Shown: one piece after another, positions 54,180 through 62,853 of the stretch
Layout of the letters: each line of letters starts with the position of its first letter
How positions within the stretch are numbered: the first letter of the stretch is position 1
From: Bacillus sonorensis NBRC 101234 = KCTC 13918
GTDB taxonomy: Bacteria > Bacillota > Bacilli > Bacillales > Bacillaceae
Assembly (NCBI RefSeq): GCF_001592005.1
Contig: NZ_BCVZ01000008.1
Span: forward strand, 1-64,000
DNA length: 64,000 nucleotides
Direction of reading: 5' to 3'
Position numbers and translations under genes: made by a program
Notes under the pieces: model-generated
Database searches by the model: none
Told to the model about the DNA's origin: nothing
What the model saw: only the letters and a program-made list of their open reading frames with translations

Positions 54180-54334
54180 TTTTATTAGAATTTGAGAGGC
54201 TCACATCTAAATCGACAGATACTTCTTCAAATGGACCATTCCCAGTTTAATAAATGGGCTCCCGGCAGGTTGTTTCCGCCTTGCCATTGCGGCATAAGTA
54301 ACCCAATCGTCTTATCTTCTGCCATCTTATACAT
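54180..54334 (-). pseudogene. Arginase-family protein relic
   Basis: After the ribosome site AAGGAAGG the frame reads MAEDKTIGLLMPQWQGGNN and AHLLNW, then a deletion shifts it into GPFEEVSVDLDVSLSNS. These are N-terminal pieces of arginase/agmatinase-like proteins common in Bacillus. The catalytic body is missing. Confidence 0.55.
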
Positions 54335-54367
54335 CCTTCCTTTCAATATTCATAAGAAGATGCATAA

Positions 54368-54398
54368 ATGATAAACCCTATAGCAACTATAGGGTCAA
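54368..54398 (-). promoter_or_regulatory. MerR-type promoter with 19-base spacer
   Basis: TTGACC and TATCAT stand 19 bases apart on the minus strand, and the spacer holds the perfect dyad CCCTATAGcaaCTATAGGG (54376-54394). This is the twisted promoter design activated by MerR proteins such as BmrR and BltR. It lies just downstream of the merR gene and drives the arginase relic and flavin reductase. Confidence 0.85.
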
Positions 54399-54406
54399 GG
54401 GGTTCG

Positions 54407-55252
54407 TTATTGTTTCAGCACTCTAAATTCTGTGAGGAAGTCTTCTTCTCTTAATGAGTTATAGCTGTTTGGAAGAGAAACTTGATATACTTTTCCATCC
54501 GTTTGGATGCCGTGAGATTCAATAAAATGGTACAGTTTTTGATAGTATGAAAAATAATTTGTTGCAGAGCAATCAAATGCAATGCACACATATTCACCGG
54601 ATGGGATCGTATCTATCCCAATATTTTGTTCTCCTATATCTATCTTTACTCCATCATAAATCGTCGTATAAACACTGTTGCAATAAATATCACCGGAATC
54701 TTTATAAGGCTTTAAATCATAAATAAGTCCATAATAGTTATCGACCATATCTCCTCTTTCTTCAAGGACTTCAGCCAATTTTCGGTAATACAAATCTGAT
54801 TGGTCATGAGGATTCACTTGAGGTGTCGCTGCTTTTAAAATGGTTTGGCCTTCTATATGTCGAACATAAACCAGACCTTCTTCTTTTTTAGTGCGTATCT
54901 CCAATTGTTCATTAAGCTGATTTTTTCTTCTTTGAAGCAATTGCCTGGCACGTTCGAGTCTTTCCATTTCACGCTCAATCACGCTTTCTTGCTCCTCAAG
55001 AAAAGTTTGCATCAGTTCAGTGGTACATGTATGCGAGATAATGCGCTTAATTTCTTCCAAAGGCGTTTTAATATATTTGAGATATTTAATAATATCCAAA
55101 TAAAAGAACTGTTTAACATGGTAATATCGATAGCCATTATCCTGATCTGTACATTGAGGCTTGAAAATTCCGATCTTATCATAATAGCGCAATGTTTGAA
55201 TTGAAATGTTATTTAGACGGGCTGTTTCCCCAATTGAAAAATATTCCTTCAT
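54407..55252 (-). CDS. MerR-family regulator with effector-binding domain (BltR/BmrR type)
   Basis: About 281 residues. The winged helix (YFSIGETARLNNISIQTLRYYDKIGIFKP and NGYRYYHVKQFFYLDIIKYLK) is followed by a coiled-coil linker and a GyrI-like effector domain. In BmrR and BltR this domain binds cationic drugs in an aromatic pocket; this protein is also rich in Tyr there (DNYYGLIYDL, YFSYYQKLYHF). The start is ATG 55252 with AAAGGA upstream. Its likely target is the 19-base-spacer promoter beside it. Confidence 0.9.
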   Translation of the reverse strand: MKEYFSIGETARLNNISIQTLRYYDKIGIFKPQCTDQDNGYRYYHVKQFFYLDIIKYLKYIKTPLEEIKRIISHTCTTELMQTFLEEQESVIEREMERLERARQLLQRRKNQLNEQLEIRTKKEEGLVYVRHIEGQTILKAATPQVNPHDQSDLYYRKLAEVLEERGDMVDNYYGLIYDLKPYKDSGDIYCNSVYTTIYDGVKIDIGEQNIGIDTIPSGEYVCIAFDCSATNYFSYYQKLYHFIESHGIQTDGKVYQVSLPNSYNSLREEDFLTEFRVLKQ

Positions 55253-55422
55253 CAATTCCATCCTTTCTTCTTAGTTCTAAGAATTTTTCTTCCACTGTAC
55301 ACGGTTACCTTTAAAGTCCTAGCTGAACGATCTTGAAAAAAACCTGTTTAAGACAATCTTCTTTTTCGTTCTTTGTTAAACATATCTACCAAGAAATGAT
55401 CTTTCCTGTCTACCCAAAAGAA

Positions 55423-55454
55423 TTGATCCTATAGCCACTACAAGGTTTTATGAT
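55423..55454 (+). promoter_or_regulatory. Orphan MerR-type promoter relic
   Basis: TTGATC, CTATAGCCACTACAAGG and a TATGAT-like -10 repeat the layout of the promoter at 54368-54398, now on the + strand and divergent from merR. The dyad is imperfect and no gene follows, only a sigK relic. It was probably the promoter of an efflux gene since deleted. Confidence 0.5.
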
Positions 55455-55730
55455 TTGTTACGCAGCTTTAAAAATGGTTATGAAAGGGGTGAGTATCTGC
55501 CAGAAGATGATTAGAGAATCCACCAAATATCCCAGATGATTTACTCGAGCATGTTAAATTGACATGATATATCGTCTCATTGCTTTCGCTCCATCTTCTG
55601 TTTCTTTATGTAGTAATTCGCGATGGGTTCATGGTTTTTCTGACACCAAACGCGAATGAGAATTAACCACATTATAGCAATTTCACAGTCGATAGAGTGT
55701 ATATAATGGCATGAATAGCTGTATTTTAAA

Positions 55731-55857
55731 AGGAAGTCATCGTCGGCCGTTTCGGCCTTGATTTGAAGAAAGAGAAAACGCAACGCGAAATCGCGAAGGA
55801 GCTCGGGATCTCGCGAAGCTATGACTCGAATCTGAGAAATGGGTGAAGAGGAAGTGA
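55731..55857 (+). pseudogene. Truncated sigK 3' fragment (relic 7)
   Basis: The match starts at GGAAGTCATCGTCGGCCG and runs through [12 protein letters not shown] codons, then jumps to a shortened end GAAGAGGAAGTGA. The bases after the stop resemble those after relic 3. Start and HTH end are both lost. Confidence 0.8.
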
Positions 55858-55983
55858 TATTCAGTGAAGAGACTCTGGCAGGATGAAATAAACCTGGCAT
55901 CTTACATGAAAAAAGAATACGCTGAGGATTTTTTGCACATTCATAGTTCCCTGACAGGCTGAAGAGCTGAATATTTGTTCGAT

Positions 55984-56277
55984 TCAGCCCTTTAGCTTTT
56001 TTGTCTTATCATAACGATAAAGTACAGGCTGCAAAATATATAAACAAAACACAATCCAAATAAAAAGAAAAAACCACTTTAATATTGAATCCCACCCGCT
56101 CCAAAAAGATATATAATAAAGTATTGGCAAAATAAAAATCAAACCAAAAAGCAATTTTGAAGCTGTTGTTTCCTTTAGTGGACTTTTACAGCTGGGGCAA
56201 GTTGGCGTCTTTGTTCTAATAAGCTTATATTTTTCTCTAAAAGTAAACGGTTTCCTGCATACCGGACATTTGCTCAT
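55984..56277 (-). CDS. Zinc-ribbon membrane protein (CxxC-20-CxxC type)
   Basis: 97 residues. An N-terminal zinc ribbon has C4, C7, C27 and C30 (KCPVCRKPF and CPSCKSP), followed by two membrane helices (LLFGLIFILPILYYISF and WFFLFIWIVFCLYIL). The plan matches the small TIGR04104-like zinc finger membrane proteins. It starts 12 bases after the stop of the secreted protein gene, with an intervening ribosome site, so it may protect the producer. That is an inference. Confidence 0.7.
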   Translation of the reverse strand: MSKCPVCRKPFTFREKYKLIRTKTPTCPSCKSPLKETTASKLLFGLIFILPILYYISFWSGWDSILKWFFLFIWIVFCLYILQPVLYRYDKTKKLKG

Positions 56278-56288
56278 TTCCTCTCTCC

Positions 56289-56951
56289 TTAACAGGGCTT
56301 ACTTTGTAAAAACCAGCATGAGCTTTGTTGTTTGCTTTGTTTTTTCTTGTAATACCATGTGGACTTATGCTTATATTTATATTGTTTGTAACACATGCTT
56401 CCATCTTTGACAGGCTTCGAAGTTCTATATTGCTTGATTTTTACCTTTATTAATTTATCAAGCGTCTCTCCTACAGCCAATGAAGTTAGGGTTAAAACTG
56501 TTTGTTTTACTCTGCTCGCAGGAACCCTGGTCCATATACTTGTCAAGGAAATTGCCGCTCCAACCAAAGTGCCTGCCGGGACGTTATTTGTTACAGTCCC
56601 CATGTATACTTCTTTGTACGCTGACAAACCCATTTCAAATTCTTTCTTTGATTCTAATATTACACCGTTTAATAAGGTCATGCCCGTTGCAGGGTTATAT
56701 TGAATATGAGTCGTATGTTTATTTTCCGTAACGATGGCTTCAACGATTCCATTTTCATGGTATGTTGTTTCCAGCGTAAAATGCATCTGCCCATCCTTTA
56801 CAATTTCCCTTGTCTTTTTCCCTGAGTAATATAGATCGTCAATGGCAGTTTTATGGTCTAAAAACCCTTCAGCCGAGACAAAGTCATACGGAGTCACAAA
56901 ACAAGCACCTGCAAAAAGCAGTACGATTAAAAAATACATTTTCTTTTTCAC
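56289..56951 (-). CDS. Secreted bacteriocin-like protein (geobacillin 26-like?)
   Basis: 220 residues from GTG 56951, chosen for GGGGAG just upstream. A signal peptide (MYFLIVLLFAGACFVTPYDFVSAE) is followed by EGFLDHKTAIDDLYYSGKKT, a beta-rich middle, and a hydrophobic Gly/Ala stretch (NNVPAGTLVGAAISLTSIW). The C-terminus is Lys/Tyr/Trp-rich with three Cys. It resembles large non-modified bacteriocins such as geobacillin 26, but I recognise this only by overall plan. Alternative: an unknown secreted protein. It lies in the 1.2 kb gap between two sigK relics with only one partner gene. Confidence 0.5.
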   Translation of the reverse strand: MKKKMYFLIVLLFAGACFVTPYDFVSAEGFLDHKTAIDDLYYSGKKTREIVKDGQMHFTLETTYHENGIVEAIVTENKHTTHIQYNPATGMTLLNGVILESKKEFEMGLSAYKEVYMGTVTNNVPAGTLVGAAISLTSIWTRVPASRVKQTVLTLTSLAVGETLDKLIKVKIKQYRTSKPVKDGSMCYKQYKYKHKSTWYYKKKQSKQQSSCWFLQSKPC

Positions 56952-57107
56952 ACTTCTCTCCCCTTCCATATCCAAATAATTACTTTTTATTTTATAAAAA
57001 GGGGTTATTTTACACAATACTTTTGTCAATATCAATTTCCCAAAGTCAATAAATCGCTTTTTGTATGCCACAGGTTATTGGAAAGATCTTTTTATAACTG
57101 AATTCCA

Positions 57108-57431
57108 AACAGGTAACCTATGGGTTGCATCTAAATCTGCCTTATCGATGCCTTAAAATCGGAAAACGAAGATTTTATCGACACTAAGCTTAGGCGCGGA
57201 CTTGAAAAAGGTAATAAATAAACCATCATCTTGGACGTTATTGAAAAGAAATCATCGTCGGCCGCTTCGGCATTGATTAAAGAAAAAACGCAACGCGAAA
57301 TCGCGAAGGAGCTCGGGATTTTCGCGGAGCACATGTCCGGACTTGTGAAAAACGGGTGCTGATGAAGATGTTTCATGAGTTTTATCGGGCGGAAAAGCAG
57401 AAGAAGCCGGATCTCATTTTCCGGCTTTCTC
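57108..57431 (+). pseudogene. Most degenerate sigK 3' end (relic 8) with terminator
   Basis: AGGTAACCTATGGGTTGCA echoes the lead-in of relics 2 and 5. The sigK match then runs to TTTTATCGGGCGGAAAAGCAG with many substitutions and single-base indels (for example TTTTCGCGGAGCACATG). The hairpin AGAAGCCGG / CCGGCTTTCTC replaces the last codons. It marks the right end of the accreted region. Confidence 0.85.
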
Positions 57432-57447
57432 TATAAAAAACAAGAAA

Positions 57448-58044
57448 TCACTTTATGCTGCTCGATATAAACATTGAGGCATCCTGATTCATAAAAATAC
57501 GATGACCATGATAAAATGTCTTCATTTCAGTTGTTTTAAATCCAACATCGGATAATCTTTTTTTCAATTCTTCGTGCGAAAAACCGCTATGAACGTTCGG
57601 ATGTTGTATTTTATCGTTTTTGTCAAAATCAATAATTATAAGCTTGCCACCATCATTTAAAATGCCGAACAATTCTTGTAAAATTTTATTCGTATCCGGA
57701 ATATGAAGAAGGACTAGTGACATTAAAACGATGTCTGCCTTCAGTTCAGGGGTTTCTTGGGTAAAATCTGAATAAAGCACTTTTGCGTTGGCAATTCCTT
57801 TGCGGGAAATTTTAGCTTTCGCCACCTCCAACATTTGTTTTGATGAATCTACCAACAAAATAGAATCTACTAAATCTGATAATTCTAAACTAATGAGACC
57901 AGTACCACTCCCATAGTCAATTAAAGATTTTGATTGACTGTTTCGTAATTCCGGTCTTACTTCATTCACAATCACTTTAGCTAATTCAATTCTTTCTTCT
58001 GTATCATATCGTTTTGCCATCTGTTCAAAAACGTTATTTTCCAT
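57448..58044 (-). CDS. Class I SAM-dependent methyltransferase
   Basis: 198 residues. Motif I (LIDYGSGTGLISLEL), the acidic motif II (LLVDSSKQMLEVAKAK), motif III (DIVLMSLVLLHI) and GGKLIIIDFDKND are in order. The substrate cannot be inferred. It is the first intact gene past the last sigK relic; 44 bases separate it from the DNA alkylation repair gene on the same strand. Confidence 0.87.
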   Translation of the reverse strand: MENNVFEQMAKRYDTEERIELAKVIVNEVRPELRNSQSKSLIDYGSGTGLISLELSDLVDSILLVDSSKQMLEVAKAKISRKGIANAKVLYSDFTQETPELKADIVLMSLVLLHIPDTNKILQELFGILNDGGKLIIIDFDKNDKIQHPNVHSGFSHEELKKRLSDVGFKTTEMKTFYHGHRIFMNQDASMFISSSIK

Positions 58045-58088
58045 ATTCCACTTCCTATTTATTTTTAGATGGTTTACTGAAAACTATG

Positions 58089-58826
58089 CTAACACCTTAC
58101 ATATTTCCGTTTGAAACCAAGACGGCCTCTATCAATATCCATTTGAATATTTTTGGAAGCATTCAGGGTGCTGCTTTTTTTCTTGCCTCGCCTGAGTTCA
58201 ACCGGTCCTACTGCTTTTGCGGTTTCAACCGCCTTTTCATGGAGCGGCAAATATGAAATCCCGACTGTGTAGATAAAATTATTCATAGCCGATTTTGTTC
58301 GATCTGGAGAATCATGAATCGTATGTTCCACCTGATCAAGCATACTGGCAATTTTGGTCACATTAAATTCATCGTCTGATCGATTACCCAAAAGCCAGCA
58401 GTAACAGCTCCAGCCTGCCGACATTCTAAGTTCTTCACCGCTTGAGATCCATTTATCTGCAACAGCTTGCGCAAAATCGGTTTCTGCCAAAGTTACGGCA
58501 ACAACATAATCAGATAGCATATAAAAATACGCCGCATCGATCCAGCGCTCAAAATCCTCTTCAGTCATTGTCATTGGGTCAGCAATAATGCCGGCAAAAT
58601 ACATGGCATCGTAGTTCCCTGTAGCGTAAAGCTGCTCCGCCAAAGGCTGATTTTTCTTGATTTTCTTTGCCAGCGGCTTCATTTTGCCTGTAGCAACGCC
58701 AAAAAGCGGTTCGTGTGCACCATTCGTTATGTATCTTTTCTTCATGTTTTCCGTACCCAAAGCTTCCAATTCCTTCATAACCGTTTCAAAATCCACGCTT
58801 TCACTTCCTTCATAAATTAAATTCAT
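58089..58826 (-). CDS. DNA alkylation repair protein (AlkC/AlkD HEAT-repeat family)
   Basis: 245 residues, all helical. The family pattern is seen in RYITNGAHEPLFGVATGKMKPLAKKIKKN, then LYATGNYDAMYFAGIIADP, and WISSGEELRMSAGWSCYCWLLGNR. These enzymes remove alkylated bases such as 3-methyladenine with a HEAT-repeat cradle. The C-terminus (GKKKSSTLNASKNIQMDID) is a basic tail found in this subfamily. Confidence 0.85.
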   Translation of the reverse strand: MNLIYEGSESVDFETVMKELEALGTENMKKRYITNGAHEPLFGVATGKMKPLAKKIKKNQPLAEQLYATGNYDAMYFAGIIADPMTMTEEDFERWIDAAYFYMLSDYVVAVTLAETDFAQAVADKWISSGEELRMSAGWSCYCWLLGNRSDDEFNVTKIASMLDQVEHTIHDSPDRTKSAMNNFIYTVGISYLPLHEKAVETAKAVGPVELRRGKKKSSTLNASKNIQMDIDRGRLGFKRKYVRC

Positions 58827-59197
58827 TTCTTCATTTCCATTATCATACTTTTTTGCTTCATCTAATCATTTCCAATCAGCTTCATTTGTTATGAATGCTC
58901 TCTATCAACAGCTACATCAGCATCAAAAGTTCAGTTGCCATGTATCTTTACAATTGACCCTCATCTTTTTTAGCTGCGGTCTTATCAACCGTCCTTTTAC
59001 TCTCTGACAGCTAGGATGTTGCGTTCGCGGTTTTTCTTTTGTTTCCTAAGTCTAATGAAAACTAAATTTCCTAGCACTTCATTCATATCGTTTATGTTTA
59101 TTATATGAAACATTTTAACATGCAGAAAGGGTCTATTTTTGACCGCCTTTCCTCTTCATGCGTCAAATTCGAATGCCGCCGATATTTGCAAAAAGAA
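58827..59197. other. Gene-free stretch
   Basis: About 370 bases upstream of the DNA alkylation repair gene; no gene, RNA or repeat recognised. Confidence 0.4.
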
Positions 59198-59217
59198 GAC
59201 TCTTAAAAAAGAGTCTC
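59198..59217. terminator. Terminator near the L,D-transpeptidase relic
   Basis: AGACTCTT and AAGAGTCT arms form a compact hairpin at the 3' side of the minus-strand transpeptidase fragment. Confidence 0.6.
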
Positions 59218-59244
59218 CTAACTTGATCAATAAAACGAGCCAAA

Positions 59245-59403
59245 TCAGCTGATCACAACTTTTGTTTTTTCAGGTATGTTTTCATACATCCATTTTGCAT
59301 CTGGAATCGCAAGCCTGATGCATCCATGGGAAGCTTTTTTTCCTAATTTTTTTGCTTCCTTTTCAATGACTTTTTTATCTTTGTTGAATGGTACGCTATG
59401 AAG
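59245..59403 (-). pseudogene. L,D-transpeptidase, C-terminal fragment
   Basis: The fragment has HSVPFNKDKKVIEKEAKK and the YkuD catalytic motif SHGCIRLAIPDAKW with the active Cys, then YENIPEKTKVVIS. All upstream sequence of the enzyme is missing; the break at about 59403 joins foreign coding DNA on the other strand. Confidence 0.75.
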
Positions 59404-59560
59404 ACGAATTTTTATGGGAAAGACCATCAGATCCCATTAATCGGCGGCACGTTTTATAAACCTAATCTTCAGAACATTTATCAATATGAACCGGATTTGG
59501 TGATTGGGCTTGGCGGTGTTCACGATAACTTAAGAGACGGAAGTCCGTCTTCGAGCGGAT
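59404..59560 (+). pseudogene. Iron-siderophore binding protein fragment
   Basis: IPLIGGTFYKPNLQNIYQYE and PDLVIGLGGVHDNLRD match the middle of FhuD/FecB-type binding proteins. Neither end is present, and it runs into a short out-of-frame stretch before the permease fragment. Confidence 0.6.
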
Positions 59561-59599
59561 TACATTTGGGCCTGCTCATTTGCAGCTTTCTTTTTTCTG

Positions 59600-60214
59600 C
59601 CATTTTTTGAATGCTTCGGCAGAATTTTGGCGGCTGTTTTCGTTTATGTATTAAGCGCTTATACCAAGAAGATGTCGTCTGTCTTTTTGTTAAACGGCAT
59701 TTTAATTTCAGCGGTATTGCAAGCTGTGACTTCATTTATTTTACTAAGACATCAAGAAGCGCTTGGAAGCATTTTATTGTGGACGATCGGATCACTGAAT
59801 GGAAGGGTTTGGATTCACTTGAACCTTTTATGGCCAATTGCAGTTCCTGCGCTCATTGCGGGATTGTTGACAGCGGGAATCGCAAATGCCTGGAGGCTGG
59901 GAACAGAATCAGCTGTGCTCCTGGGCCTTTCTTTAAAGAAAACAAATGCTCTTTTATTTTTCATCTCTGCCCTTTTAACCGCAGGGGCCGTTTCGATTGT
60001 TGGAGCAATTGGCTTTATTGGTTTAATCGGCACTCACATTGCCAAACGGATCGTTGGCGAGGATGCGAGAAAAAGTCCTATCATTTCCAAATCTATTAAA
60101 GAATTTAGATTGGGGAGTTTTTCATTTATAAATCGGTTAAATAATTGTATATTATTGCTTGTCCAACAAACAGGCCAGCAGTTCATAGCCGTGAGCTCCG
60201 GGGTTTTGGATTAG
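59600..60214 (+). pseudogene. FecCD-family permease, C-terminal fragment
   Basis: The frame gives FLLNGILISAVLQAVTSFIL, SILLWTIGSLNGRVWIHL and GAIGFIGLIGTHIAKRIVGED, all FecCD features, and then goes to unrelated codons near 60085. A TTG at about 59627 could start translation, but the N-terminal helices are missing. With the binding-protein piece it is the remnant of one iron importer operon. Confidence 0.72.
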
Positions 60215-60237
60215 CAAGCCAAGGATAAGTAAAGGAA

Positions 60238-61080
60238 TTATGGTTTCATCACCTTCGCCATCCGCGCCTCAAATTCCGCGTACGTGATTTTACCCGAAGC
60301 CAAATCCATACTATGAAGGTAAATCTGTTCTGTTTTAGAATAGTCACCATTCACCTTCAGTGATTGCTCCTCTCCCGAAATGGGTTTCAGGATATGGTAC
60401 TTTTTCGAAAAAGCCTCGAAATAGCGGTAACCGAATTTGCGTTGTGAAGCTGCGTCTAAATGAATGCCATCAGGATTCGCAGTCAAACCTGCTGCAGTAA
60501 CAAAATAACAATTCTGTTGTTCATTAGCAAAACGCAGCAATTGTTCATTAACCTGTCGAAATTCGGTCGCGTGCTGTCCAAAACCGGTCTTCCCAAGAAA
60601 GTCACCAAGCCCTCCAATAATCAACGGTACCTCATCAAGTTTCAACTCGTTTCTTAGCGTCTCGATGATAAGGGTTAATTTCTCGTAATAAGTTTCATGT
60701 AGCGAACGATAACTGTCACTCTCACCCTGGTGCCAAAGGATTCCACAAATTTGACTGGACCGGAGGGCGAAGCGGGCTTCGGACAAAGCATGCTGAAAAA
60801 GGATGCCTTCCGGATGCCAGTCATTCAATGAACTGCCACCTTCCGCACAAGGGATCAAGCCAATTTCTTCATCGGGATGAGCTTTCGACCACGCATCTGC
60901 AAAAGATGCCGCCAGGCCAACGCCGGAAACCGGACGGTCGTAATTAATCGGCTCTGTCATCATCTGCCACTGTCCATTGCGCAGCATTTTTATTTTTTCA
61001 TTATAGATAGGATCTACTTCATTCAAAAATCCACGGCCCGCCATATTCGACTGCCCCAACATTAAAAAAGACTTTATCAT
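60238..61080 (-). CDS. Sialate O-acetylesterase-like SGNH esterase (CE6 type)
   Basis: 280 residues. The nucleophile serine lies in MLGQSNMAGRG; block III is GILWHQGESD, and the Asp-His pair is in NPDGIHLDAASQ. No signal peptide, so it is cytosolic. Members remove acetyl groups from sugars such as sialic acid or xylan parts. The C-terminal 60 residues extend past the catalytic domain. No sugar operon is adjacent. Confidence 0.85.
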   Translation of the reverse strand: MIKSFLMLGQSNMAGRGFLNEVDPIYNEKIKMLRNGQWQMMTEPINYDRPVSGVGLAASFADAWSKAHPDEEIGLIPCAEGGSSLNDWHPEGILFQHALSEARFALRSSQICGILWHQGESDSYRSLHETYYEKLTLIIETLRNELKLDEVPLIIGGLGDFLGKTGFGQHATEFRQVNEQLLRFANEQQNCYFVTAAGLTANPDGIHLDAASQRKFGYRYFEAFSKKYHILKPISGEEQSLKVNGDYSKTEQIYLHSMDLASGKITYAEFEARMAKVMKP

Positions 61081-61326
61081 CTAATCTCCACTTCTTCACA
61101 TCAATATTTTGGTCTAATTAGACTATAGTCAATTCAGTTTGTCTTGTAAAGTTTTAACATGGTTTTATTTTTTTATTAGTATGTATGAAAAACAAACTAA
61201 CATTGAAAATTTGGTGGATGTATTTGTGAAATAGCAAGTTCTTTTGCTTTTCTTATTCAACTATCGGGGGCTTTAGTTTAATAACGATCTTCCACAATCG
61301 GGCGCGATTATTGAACAAGAACTAAA

Positions 61327-61372
61327 GGAGTTATACATATTAGTCATGTAAAATATGTATAACTCCTTATTT
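61327..61372. terminator. Long hairpin terminator
   Basis: GGAGTTATACATATT and ATATGTATAACTCC arms are followed by a T-rich run. It belongs to no visible gene; the 61081-61590 gap has only this and the next hairpin. Confidence 0.65.
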
Positions 61373-61437
61373 TTTATGACTTTTTTTGATTTAGGGCTTG
61401 ATAAATAACGAAATTTCTCGTATAAAAATACACAATT

Positions 61438-61478
61438 AGATGACCGGGTGTATTGCTGAAACATACACCCGGTCATCT
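61438..61478. terminator. Perfect long hairpin
   Basis: AGATGACCGGGTGTAT and ATACACCCGGTCATCT form a perfect 16-base stem with a short loop and T-rich flank. It is the likely terminator of the minus-strand hemB-yidD unit or of a lost + strand gene. Confidence 0.7.
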
Positions 61479-61589
61479 TTATGCAGCCTTTTCATTTACT
61501 GCTCTGAATGTGCAGGAATTCTTCAAGAAAGCGGTCAACTTCCCCTGCCTGCCCTGCAAGTAAAAACGATCGAAAAGAGTTAATCCTAT

Positions 61590-61835
61590 TTAATTTGAAT
61601 CCACTTCACTTTTTTGATCTGTTTTGCTTGGAACAGGATCAAAGCCTCCCGGATGAAGAGGATGGCATTTCAGTAATCGTTTGATGAGCAGATAACTGCC
61701 TTTGATAAACCCAAACCTTTGAATCGCTTCAAGCCCATAGTTGGAGCATGTTGGATAAAATCTGCAAGTTGGCGGGAAAAGAGGTGATATCGCCTTTTGA
61801 TAGAATCGAATGAATACGATCGCTGCCCGTTTCAT
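61590..61835 (-). CDS. yidD: Membrane protein insertion efficiency factor YidD
   Basis: 81 residues. [30 protein letters not shown] and [21 protein letters not shown] are complete family signatures, with the conserved cysteines. YidD sits at the inner face of the membrane and helps YidC/Oxa1-type insertion. It overlaps hemB by four bases and shares the Zur-box promoter. Its cysteines might bind metal, but that is speculative. Confidence 0.95.
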   Translation of the reverse strand: MKRAAIVFIRFYQKAISPLFPPTCRFYPTCSNYGLEAIQRFGFIKGSYLLIKRLLKCHPLHPGGFDPVPSKTDQKSEVDSN

Positions 61836-62818
61836 GATTCCTCCCGAAGAAATTTTGCTATATCCTTTGCAAAATATGTAACAATAAGATCTGCACCGGC
61901 CCTCTTCATCGCAAGCATGCTTTCCAACACTGTATTTTTTTCATCAATCCAGCCGTTTTGCGATGCTGCTTTTATTTGGGCATATTCACCGCTTACTTGA
62001 TATGAAACCAGCGGAATCCGGAGAGAATTTCGCATATCCCTGATGATGTCTAAATAAGGCAAACCAGGTTTAATGATCATAAAATCCGCTCCCTCTTCAA
62101 TATCGGACTGAGCCTCACGAAAAGCCTCCAAGCGGTTTGCCGGATCCATCTGATAGGTCCGGCGGTCACCGAAAGCGGGCGAATTATCCGTGGCATCGCG
62201 AAATGGCCCATAATAGCTTGAAGCATATTTAATACCGTACGACATGATTGGTATATCTTTATAACCCGATTCATCCAGCGCATGTCGTATATGCGTCACA
62301 AATCCATCCATCATGCTCGAGGGCGCCAGAATATCGGCACCTGCCTCAGCCTGAGATACGGCGACTTTTACATGTATATCTAAAGACACGTCATTATCGA
62401 TCCTGCCGTTTACAGGTATGCCGCAATGGCCTTCTGTTTGATAGTGACATATACATGTGTCTGTAATGATGACCAAATCAGAACCTAAAGCCTTGATTTG
62501 CCTAACCGCTCGTTGAACAATTCCATCTGACGCATAAGCAGACGTTGCCAGATCATCTTTCCAATTTGGAATTCCGAAGAGAAGAATCGCTTTAATCCCG
62601 AGTGTCCTTACTTCATGAATTTCCTCTTCCAATAAATCCAATGTCAGTTGATAAACTCCTGGCATGGAAGGAACTTCTGTTTTTAACCCTCTCCCCTCTT
62701 GCACAAACAGAGGATATATGAAATCGTTAGCGGAAAGCCGATTTTCTCTTACCAAATCCCGGATACCCGGCGTTGAGCGCAGTCTGCGATGCCGTGAGAA
62801 TGCGAATGATTGATTCAA
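61832..62818 (-). CDS. hemB: Delta-aminolevulinic acid dehydratase (porphobilinogen synthase)
   Basis: 328 residues, full length. It joins two 5-aminolevulinate molecules to porphobilinogen for heme. The catalytic zinc cysteines are present (C122, C124 and C132 in [14 protein letters not shown]), as are the Schiff-base lysine regions [15 protein letters not shown] and [11 protein letters not shown]. It starts with TTG 62818 and a weak ribosome site. It is linked to yidD and a Zur box, not to hemAXCDBL genes, so it is probably a second hemB. A zinc-sparing copy would be expected to lack the cysteines; this one keeps them. Confidence 0.95.
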   Translation of the reverse strand: MNQSFAFSRHRRLRSTPGIRDLVRENRLSANDFIYPLFVQEGRGLKTEVPSMPGVYQLTLDLLEEEIHEVRTLGIKAILLFGIPNWKDDLATSAYASDGIVQRAVRQIKALGSDLVIITDTCICHYQTEGHCGIPVNGRIDNDVSLDIHVKVAVSQAEAGADILAPSSMMDGFVTHIRHALDESGYKDIPIMSYGIKYASSYYGPFRDATDNSPAFGDRRTYQMDPANRLEAFREAQSDIEEGADFMIIKPGLPYLDIIRDMRNSLRIPLVSYQVSGEYAQIKAASQNGWIDEKNTVLESMLAMKRAGADLIVTYFAKDIAKFLREES

Positions 62819-62853
62819 TGTTATTGCACCACTTTTCTACATGAGTTATTATC

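Noticed and set aside
61273-61476. 67-residue frame between the esterase and yidD
   Set aside because: It spans two terminator hairpins and has no ribosome site.
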